Assembly (NCBI GenBank): GCA_947630705.1 | Contig: CANRIK010000008.1 | Location: 1 to 62,865 of the forward strand | Length of the DNA: 62,865 nucleotides | Reading direction: 5' to 3' | DNA from: an uncultured Clostridia bacterium | GTDB taxonomy: Bacteria; Bacillota; Clostridia; Christensenellales; Borkfalkiaceae | Part shown: positions 57,967 to 62,865 of the stretch, piece by piece | Numbering within the stretch: position 1 is the first letter of the stretch | How the letters are laid out: each line of letters starts with the position of its first letter | Notes under the pieces: model-generated | The model's database searches: none | The model's input: only the letters and a program-made list of their open reading frames with translations | What the model was told of the DNA's origin: nothing | Program-made: the position numbers and the translations under genes

Positions 57967-60645
57967 TTATTGTTCTTCGGCAATTTTACGCACCAAATAG
58001 TGATTGTCCGTCAATGCTTTTTTGATTATATATTTTTTAATTTCAGAGGCATCTGTTACCTGTTTAATGCGACTAATAATCGCCATTTTAATCTCGGCCG
58101 AGCCCTCATCCATACAACGCGAAAGTTGTTTTAATGCAACTTCTTGATATTTGCTTCTTGTCAATTCGATGAGGCATTTTGTAGACAGGAAGCGGACATC
58201 TCTTTCTTTATTTGCGAATAGTGAAATTGATAGCTCCAGCAGTGTAGATGTAATTTCATCTGGAATGTTACTAAAATTAACAATGGTCAACACGTTGTTT
58301 ATATATTGCATACAATCAATTATTCCTTTATTGTCCATAAAGTGTATATTAGACAGCTCGACAATGGATTGCTGTTGAACGGTTGTCCCCATAAAAATTG
58401 TTAAAAAATTTAGCGCAAAGGAGAGAGTCGTAAGACTTGTAGTCTCGAAAATATTCATATCAAAGACTGCAAGGATTTTCTCTTGCTCCGCCGTTAAGGA
58501 TTTGAGTGCTTCATACAGTTTTTTCGATTTTTTATTTTGCAAAAACAAAAAGGTTAATAAACTTATTGCCCTAAATTTTTCTCCACAGCTTTGATTTGGC
58601 GATAATAAAAAACCTTTTGTTGCATCAAAAATTGGTTTTAGCTCCTGCCAAGACAATGTCATATCATTGGTGCGAATTATGTTTTCAATCACCACAAATG
58701 GATCCGACGCAAATCCAATATACCTACCGTTTTTGCCTTGAATTTCCGTGCGATTTTTAATATTGTCTATTGAATTTGTAATACCTTTAAGCATTGCCGA
58801 TCTATTTTTAGCATGGATTTCAAGTTGATAATCTCCGTTGTAGAATTTAGGCAGTTGCTCTGCCAGCTGCTGTTCAAAGTCAGCCAAATTTGTGCTAGTA
58901 TTTTTACAAAAAATCATAATGCCATAGTGAAGTTTTGACATATGTTGAGCATTACAGAAATTTTTCTCTAACTCAAACGCTAATGCTTCCTGAATATCTA
59001 TAGGCAATGTCTTGATATCTGTATATCCAAGTAGTTCGCACGCAATATCCTTTAATCGTAGGATGTTTGATTTTAATAGAAGTAAAATGCGATTCGCCAG
59101 CAAATCCGATGACATCCTTTGACAGGAATTTTCAATTGCGGCTCTGATGCTTTCAGTAAAGGCAGAACTGCCATCTCTTATGCAGACCTCAGTAAAATTG
59201 TTTAACCACGTAATTTGGTCGTTAAATTGGTCATCTGACATATAGTATCCAAGTGCTTCTATTAGTAATAACGATGCTGCATTCCGTTCTATTTGCATGG
59301 GGAGATTAGAAATCCCATTGATAATTTCGTCGATTTCTACTGGTGCAATTATTTCGTAGGCTCTGTTATATGTTCTAATATAAGCTCTAAGTGTTTTATT
59401 GTTGTTTTGTAAAATTAGCATTCGAACAAACTCACGGCTCAAATTTGCGTCATCAAATTCTTGACTGATAACTTCAAGCGCTTCAGCCATGTAGCTTCTT
59501 ATCATCTTAAGATGTGTGATAGAGCCATAAAGTAAAGCAAGGCAAAAGCATGATGCGATATCGGAAAAAATTTCTTCTACGCCTCCCAAATTTGTAGTAT
59601 AAGGCGATTGAAAATTTATACGGTTATATTCTTTAAGGAGATTACTCTTTAAATTACTTACAATTCTATCAATGGAAGGGAAATATAAATATTCACTGCT
59701 TGTATCGATGATATTCTGTCCTTTATTAAAAACATAGCTACCATTTTTAGAGTCCAATAGTAAAATCATATTTCTCAAATCAATTGCAATGTCATTGTAA
59801 ATCCATCGCGGGATTTGTAAATTATCCTTACAATTTTCAATAAGATTGTCTAGAATTTGTATACATTCAGCGATGTTATCAGTATAATAGGCATTTAATG
59901 CCTCCAACCTTTTTTCTACAATATGTCCAATTTGAGCATCGTGCTTTTTCAGAATTAATGTTTTTAAATAGTTAAAATCCAATTGATTGAAGTGGCTTCG
60001 GCATAAAACAACCATTAGAAATTTTTGAAAAAGCGCATCAATATCACTTGCCGCCTCTTCGTTATTTTCGGCATAGAATGATTTGTAAATTGTTCGTTTT
60101 GTTGTATAAAACTCCTTGAGTACATTTTTAGCCACCAAATTATTCGGCAAAACGTTTAATCCGCCCACATCTGGTACCGGTTTCGTGCTGATTTCAATTG
60201 GTTTTTTACGATACACATTAGCTAAATCCTGAATAACGGATTGATATGCTATTTGCGCTATATCAGAAAATTTACTAGCATGAACAAATTTGCAGGATTG
60301 ATTCATCATAATTTCTTTTTCAACTTCAGTAGAGATTCTTGACTCCTCGTCACAAAAAACAGCTATAGTGCGAATCCCCAGCTCTCTCGCCCGTTTATAT
60401 TCCGCCATCGTTCCGTCGCTAATATTATCTTTGTTATCAACGATTAAAACTAATAATTGAGAAAGATCAACGTATCCCAAGTAGGCATCTGGCATAGGAT
60501 CAGATGCTCCTGGCTCGGTTTCAAAACAGTAAACATCAGCGAGACCAGTCTCAAGCAATAACTGCTTAAGCGCCTTTCTCATTATCTCATATTTCCCGTT
60601 GCATTTTGAACTAATAAAAATAGAAATCTTATGTTCAATAATCAT
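57967..60645 (-). CDS. DUF4062 domain plus helical-repeat protein, candidate defence effector
   Basis: 892 residues. Residues ~5-115 match DUF4062, a TIR-like fold: KISIFISSKCNGKYEIMRKA at the start, ETEPGASDPMPDAYLGYVDL, a QLLVLIVD strand and GTMAEYKRARELGIRTIAVF. The remaining ~770 residues are nearly all helical, with HEAT/ARM-like pairs at the C-terminus (NKERDVRFLSTKCLIELTRS, SAEIKMAIISRIKQVTDASE). No ATPase motif (Walker A) is seen. Strongly AT-rich against the host. DUF4062 occurs in proteins of defence islands, with sensor domains behind it. AGGGGA lies before the ATG. Sits between YhcG and the recombinase. Confidence 0.78.
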   Translation of the reverse strand: MIIEHKISIFISSKCNGKYEIMRKALKQLLLETGLADVYCFETEPGASDPMPDAYLGYVDLSQLLVLIVDNKDNISDGTMAEYKRARELGIRTIAVFCDEESRISTEVEKEIMMNQSCKFVHASKFSDIAQIAYQSVIQDLANVYRKKPIEISTKPVPDVGGLNVLPNNLVAKNVLKEFYTTKRTIYKSFYAENNEEAASDIDALFQKFLMVVLCRSHFNQLDFNYLKTLILKKHDAQIGHIVEKRLEALNAYYTDNIAECIQILDNLIENCKDNLQIPRWIYNDIAIDLRNMILLLDSKNGSYVFNKGQNIIDTSSEYLYFPSIDRIVSNLKSNLLKEYNRINFQSPYTTNLGGVEEIFSDIASCFCLALLYGSITHLKMIRSYMAEALEVISQEFDDANLSREFVRMLILQNNNKTLRAYIRTYNRAYEIIAPVEIDEIINGISNLPMQIERNAASLLLIEALGYYMSDDQFNDQITWLNNFTEVCIRDGSSAFTESIRAAIENSCQRMSSDLLANRILLLLKSNILRLKDIACELLGYTDIKTLPIDIQEALAFELEKNFCNAQHMSKLHYGIMIFCKNTSTNLADFEQQLAEQLPKFYNGDYQLEIHAKNRSAMLKGITNSIDNIKNRTEIQGKNGRYIGFASDPFVVIENIIRTNDMTLSWQELKPIFDATKGFLLSPNQSCGEKFRAISLLTFLFLQNKKSKKLYEALKSLTAEQEKILAVFDMNIFETTSLTTLSFALNFLTIFMGTTVQQQSIVELSNIHFMDNKGIIDCMQYINNVLTIVNFSNIPDEITSTLLELSISLFANKERDVRFLSTKCLIELTRSKYQEVALKQLSRCMDEGSAEIKMAIISRIKQVTDASEIKKYIIKKALTDNHYLVRKIAEEQ

Positions 60646-60657
60646 ATTTATTTCCCC

Positions 60658-61668
60658 TTAAATTTTGTTTTCCTCTAATGCCTTTCTTTCGGCTTGGATC
60701 TCGCGCTTCAATTCTTCCTCGGATGGAATATAGAGCATATACTTCGAGGCGAAAATTTGATTGTTATCCTCAGGGAGAGTGTATTTAACAACGGCGTCGC
60801 TCTTGTCCGAACAAAGAATGATGCCAACGGGTGGGTTGTCGCCCTCATTCATTTTCTCACGAGTGTAGTAGTTGACATACATTTGCATCTGACCAATGTC
60901 TTGGTGGGTCAAATCGCCCGTTTTTAAGTCAATCAGCACAAAACATTTCAGAATATAGTTATAGAACACGAGGTCGATGTGGAAATGCCTTCCATCAAAG
61001 TTGATATGCTGTTGCCGTGCGACGAAAGAAAAGCCGCGCCCAAGTTCCAACAAAAATTTTTGCAAATGGTCTATGAGTGCCTGTTCAAGGTCGGATTCGT
61101 AGAAACTCGCGCTCTGTTCCATACCCAAAAATTCCAAAACGTAAGGGTCGCGTATAACGTCCTCAGGTGATTTTGCTTGCTCGCGCGCTGTTGTATCTGC
61201 GACGACGGCGTAATCGTTATGGCTTGCAAGCAATCGTTGATAGGAAAATGTATTTATCTGTCGTTCAAGCTGACGGGTACTCCAATTTGCCTTGGCGCAC
61301 TCGTCCACATAGAATTGCCGTGCTTTTTCATCTTCAACGCGCATAATGAGGCGGTAATGCGTCCAACTCAATTCGCTACGCAGTGCGTAGCGGTTTTGAA
61401 AGGTCAAATAGAACTGCCGCATATTTTTGAGATTGGCGACGGTAAAGCCCTTGCCGAAATCAGCCGTCATCTGTTTAGACAGCTCTTCCAAAAGACGAGA
61501 GCCGTATTCAGCGGTTGCATTTCCGCCCTGTTTTTCGACTATGCTTTTGCCGATTTCCCAATATGCCTCAACCATCGCAAAATTTATGGCAGAATATGCT
61601 TTTGCCCGTGCAGTGGCAAGAATTTCCCGTATACGATTATAAAATTCCATATCCATAAGTTTATCCAT
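60658..61668 (-). CDS. DUF1016/YhcG-family PDDEXK nuclease-like protein
   Basis: 336 residues. N-terminal DUF1016 domain: REILATARAKAYSAINFAMV, AYWEIGKSIVEKQ, FTVANLKNMRQFYLTF and ELSWTHYRLIMRV. C-terminal YhcG nuclease domain: LLELGRGFSFVARQQHINFD, FHIDLVFYNYILKCFVLIDL and DLKTGDLTHQDIGQMQMYVN. The catalytic Asp and Lys are present, but the usual ELK is DLK. The family is common in mobile elements and near restriction systems; the activity of most members is not shown. AGAGG precedes the ATG. Twelve bases separate it from each neighbour. Confidence 0.92.
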   Translation of the reverse strand: MDKLMDMEFYNRIREILATARAKAYSAINFAMVEAYWEIGKSIVEKQGGNATAEYGSRLLEELSKQMTADFGKGFTVANLKNMRQFYLTFQNRYALRSELSWTHYRLIMRVEDEKARQFYVDECAKANWSTRQLERQINTFSYQRLLASHNDYAVVADTTAREQAKSPEDVIRDPYVLEFLGMEQSASFYESDLEQALIDHLQKFLLELGRGFSFVARQQHINFDGRHFHIDLVFYNYILKCFVLIDLKTGDLTHQDIGQMQMYVNYYTREKMNEGDNPPVGIILCSDKSDAVVKYTLPEDNNQIFASKYMLYIPSEEELKREIQAERKALEENKI

Positions 61669-61680
61669 GTTTTTTATCCT

Positions 61681-62037
61681 CTATCTTTTATTTTCTTCAA
61701 GCAGTTTCATAACTGCCTCTTTGAGTTTGGCGTTTGCCGCGCTGTTCGGGTCAAAGCACATTTCAACAAAATCTTGATAATGCTCATCATCGCGGAGAGG
61801 GCGGGGGACATTCTCGTAAAGTTTCCCCTGTGGGCTATCTGTCCTGCCGAAAATATAATCAAGGGACACATCAAAGTAATCGGCATACCATAAAAGCACA
61901 TCTTCCGGCGGAAAACCTTGTCCCGATTCATAGCGATGGATGCTTTGCTGAGTAGTCCCGATTATGTCGGCAAGCTGTTTTTGAGATTTGTTTATACTCA
62001 ACCTGAGATTTTTCAATTGATTAGAAACAGCAGTCAT
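61681..62037 (-). CDS. Xre-family regulator of the mobile element
   Basis: 118 residues. N-terminal helix-turn-helix (LRLSINKSQKQLADIIG, TQQSIHRYESGQGFPPEDV, FDVSLDYIFGRTDS), then a ~50-residue acidic and helical tail. Start ATG 62037 follows GGAGG by 6-7 nt; the frame extending upstream to 62082 crosses the promoter. First gene of the leftward operon and the likely controller of both divergent promoters. Confidence 0.88.
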   Translation of the reverse strand: MTAVSNQLKNLRLSINKSQKQLADIIGTTQQSIHRYESGQGFPPEDVLLWYADYFDVSLDYIFGRTDSPQGKLYENVPRPLRDDEHYQDFVEMCFDPNSAANAKLKEAVMKLLEENKR

Positions 62038-62053
62038 ATCAACCTCCAAAAAG

Positions 62054-62082
62054 ATTATACAACAAAATCGTATTAAAATCAA
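62054..62082 (-). promoter_or_regulatory. promoter of the leftward cargo operon
   Basis: TTGATT (62082-62077), 17-bp spacer, TATAAT (62059-62054). AATCG...CGATT half-sites flank the -35 and could be the Xre operator. Confidence 0.65.
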
Positions 62083-62145
62083 CCCGATTATTAAGTTTGT
62101 GAAAACTTTTTTATAAATATATCAAAACAAATGTTCGTAACTCTA

Positions 62146-62173
62146 TTGACAAACAAATTAAATGTGCTATAAT
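62146..62173 (+). promoter_or_regulatory. promoter of the mobilisation leader
   Basis: TTGACA (62146-62151), 16-bp spacer, TATAAT (62168-62173) with TGC before the -10 (extended). Confidence 0.8.
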
Positions 62174-62179
62174 AAAAAT

Positions 62180-62327
62180 GTATCGGGGTGAAAAGGTTTC
62201 CCGATTTTTCCGCTTACGGTTTAGCGGTGCTATGATGAGAAGTATGTCCTACTTCTCACTCGGCAAAAAGATTTGCCGAGCTGCCTTGCACTTTTAAAAG
62301 GTCGATGATGTGACCTTATTATTTTTT
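62180..62327 (+). ncRNA. chain of hairpins ending in a terminator, upstream of the relaxase
   Basis: From the promoter start near 62180 come ATCGGG/CCCGAT (62182-62205), CCGCT/AGCGG (62210-62227), TGAGAAGTA/TACTTCTCA (62236-62258), CTCGGCAAA/TTTGCCGAG (62259-62280) and AAGGTC/GACCTT (62298-62317), followed by ATTATTTTTT. A ~150-nt RNA or an attenuator limiting relaxase expression would both fit. Confidence 0.6.
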
Positions 62328-62612
62328 AGTTGTGCGAGGTTGGGCTTTATTGTTGTACAATTTTTTAGAAAAAATTTTTTGGATTTTTGAAATTTTCGGT
62401 GATAATTTTATCTAATTATATGAGGGTAATATGAGATAATCTCAACCTAAAACTTTATAGAATGTCTAACCACCATAGGGCAATTTGAAGTTGCCAAATT
62501 CGGTTAAAGTCGGTGATTTGCGAGAAGCAGTCAGCGGCTTTTTCGTTGTCTTTTTTAAATCAATTACCGTCACTTTGAACGGTAAAATAAAATCTTTTAA
62601 GGAGGTAAAACA
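62328..62612 (+). other. leader between terminator and leader peptide
   Basis: No gene. AT-rich, with T-runs near 62380-62400 and an AAGGAGGT (62599-62606) before the short frame at 62613. Confidence 0.4.
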
Positions 62613-62633
62613 ATGACAATAAGACCGCCATAA
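62613..62633 (+). CDS. six-codon leader peptide
   Basis: ATG at 62613 encodes MTIRPP then TAA. AAGGAGGT lies 6 nt before it in the same context (TTTTAAGGAGGTAAAA) that recurs before the relaxase at 62793. It may couple or attenuate relaxase translation, which is inference. Confidence 0.5.
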   Translation: MTIRPP

Positions 62634-62650
62634 TCGGTAAAAACTGCATA

Positions 62651-62694
62651 CCGAATGAACACCGGTTGCACGCCGAACGAACACCGGCTACACA
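62651..62694. repeat. 22-bp direct repeat
   Basis: CCGAAYGAACACCGGYTRCA plus two more bases occurs twice in tandem (62651-62672, 62673-62694) with three to four differences. It lies just left of the oriT-like sequence. Confidence 0.8.
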
Positions 62695-62720
62695 CCAAAA
62701 TGGAAGCAAAACAGATAACT

Positions 62721-62772
62721 TCCTGCGGAAGTATAGCCCACTATACTTCGCAAACGAAGTATGTGGGCTCTG
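62721..62772. other. oriT-like inverted repeats, MobV/pMV158 type
   Basis: AGCCCACTATACTTCG (62735-62750) pairs with CGAAGTATGTGGGCT (62755-62769). GAAGTATAG (62728-62736) and CTATACTTC (62741-62749) form a second overlapping dyad around CCCA. On the minus strand it reads GAAGTATAGTGGGCTATACTTC, close to the pMV158 nick region TAGTGTG/TTATACTT. By analogy the nick would fall between 62737 and 62736 on the minus strand. Confidence 0.7.
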
Positions 62773-62810
62773 CGAGGCTTTTAATTACAGATTTTAAGGA
62801 GGTAAAAACA

Positions 62811-62865
62811 ATTTCATATTTAGTTTGCCACATGGAAAAATATCATAAAACGGATATTGCTCCGA
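62811..62865 (+). CDS. MobV-family relaxase, 5' end only
   Basis: The frame reads (M)SYLVCHMEKYHKTDIAP up to the window end and matches the start of MobV/Pre plasmid-recombination relaxases. AAGGAGGT (62796-62803) is correctly spaced to codon 62811, but that codon is ATT. The first ATG, at 62832, has no Shine-Dalgarno and would remove the conserved N-terminal residues. MobV enzymes nick oriT and start conjugative mobilisation. Partial: the gene continues beyond the window. Confidence 0.65.
   Translation, partial: MSYLVCHMEKYHKTDIAP

Overview
The window is one stretch of chromosome from an anaerobic bacterium of the Clostridia type (Bacillota). The signs are AGGAGG ribosome-binding sites, TTGACA/TATAAT promoters, a monomeric [FeFe] hydrogenase, the Firmicutes families RqcP, YitT, MmcQ/YjbR and YafY/WYL, and moderate GC content. 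A gut lineage is likely, but I cannot name the genus.

Layout. 1-960: a tandem 115-bp palindromic repeat and an orphan consensus promoter. 973-8,600: two lipoproteins, a flavin reductase-like protein, a truncated aldo/keto reductase, a membrane protein/lipoprotein pair, and a TM2 protein facing its probable Xre repressor across a two-operator promoter. 8,717-13,750 (minus): a Gfo/Idh/MocA oxidoreductase, then an overlapping operon rqcP-yitT-ispDF-radA. 13,757-21,841: rpoB and rpoC behind a ~290-nt leader. 21,842-24,700: a small unknown protein, a DUF368 polyprenyl-phosphate transporter with a duplicated 3' end, and an MmcQ/YjbR protein whose ribosome-binding site lies in a 15-bp repeat. 24,700-33,801: GC-rich hairpins, a compact structured RNA with its own promoter, pseudoknot and terminator, a 2,578-residue MBG-repeat surface protein and a partner membrane protein. 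34,181-37,774: a GNAT acetyltransferase, tRNA-Leu(UAG) and an FtsX/MacB-type ABC exporter. 37,913-40,345: the hydrogenase and a thioredoxin-reductase-like flavoprotein that lacks the NADPH motif. 40,471-46,224: prmA-rsmE-mtaB-prsW-HIT-aldose epimerase in one run. 46,370-50,534: a WYL regulator, a small protein and a substrate-binding protein/ATPase/permease ABC operon. 50,667-56,223: valS, a ComEC-like metallo-hydrolase and cardiolipin synthase.

56,300 to the end is a mobile element that continues beyond the window. It is more AT-rich in the middle. A leftward four-gene operon carries an Xre regulator, a DUF1016/YhcG PDDEXK protein, an 892-residue protein with an N-terminal DUF4062 (TIR-like) domain and a helical-repeat body, and a large serine recombinase. 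A divergent promoter drives a string of hairpins with a terminator, a 6-codon leader peptide, a 22-bp direct repeat, an oriT-like inverted repeat of the MobV/pMV158 type, and the first codons of a MobV relaxase with an apparent ATT start. I read this as an integrative mobilizable element, with the DUF4062-DUF1016 pair as a candidate undescribed defence module.

The strongest leads are the structured RNA at 24,990-25,262, the DUF4062/DUF1016 cargo, the candidate ferredoxin-linked thioredoxin reductase beside the hydrogenase, and several promoters that start transcription at or next to the start codon (leaderless mRNAs).
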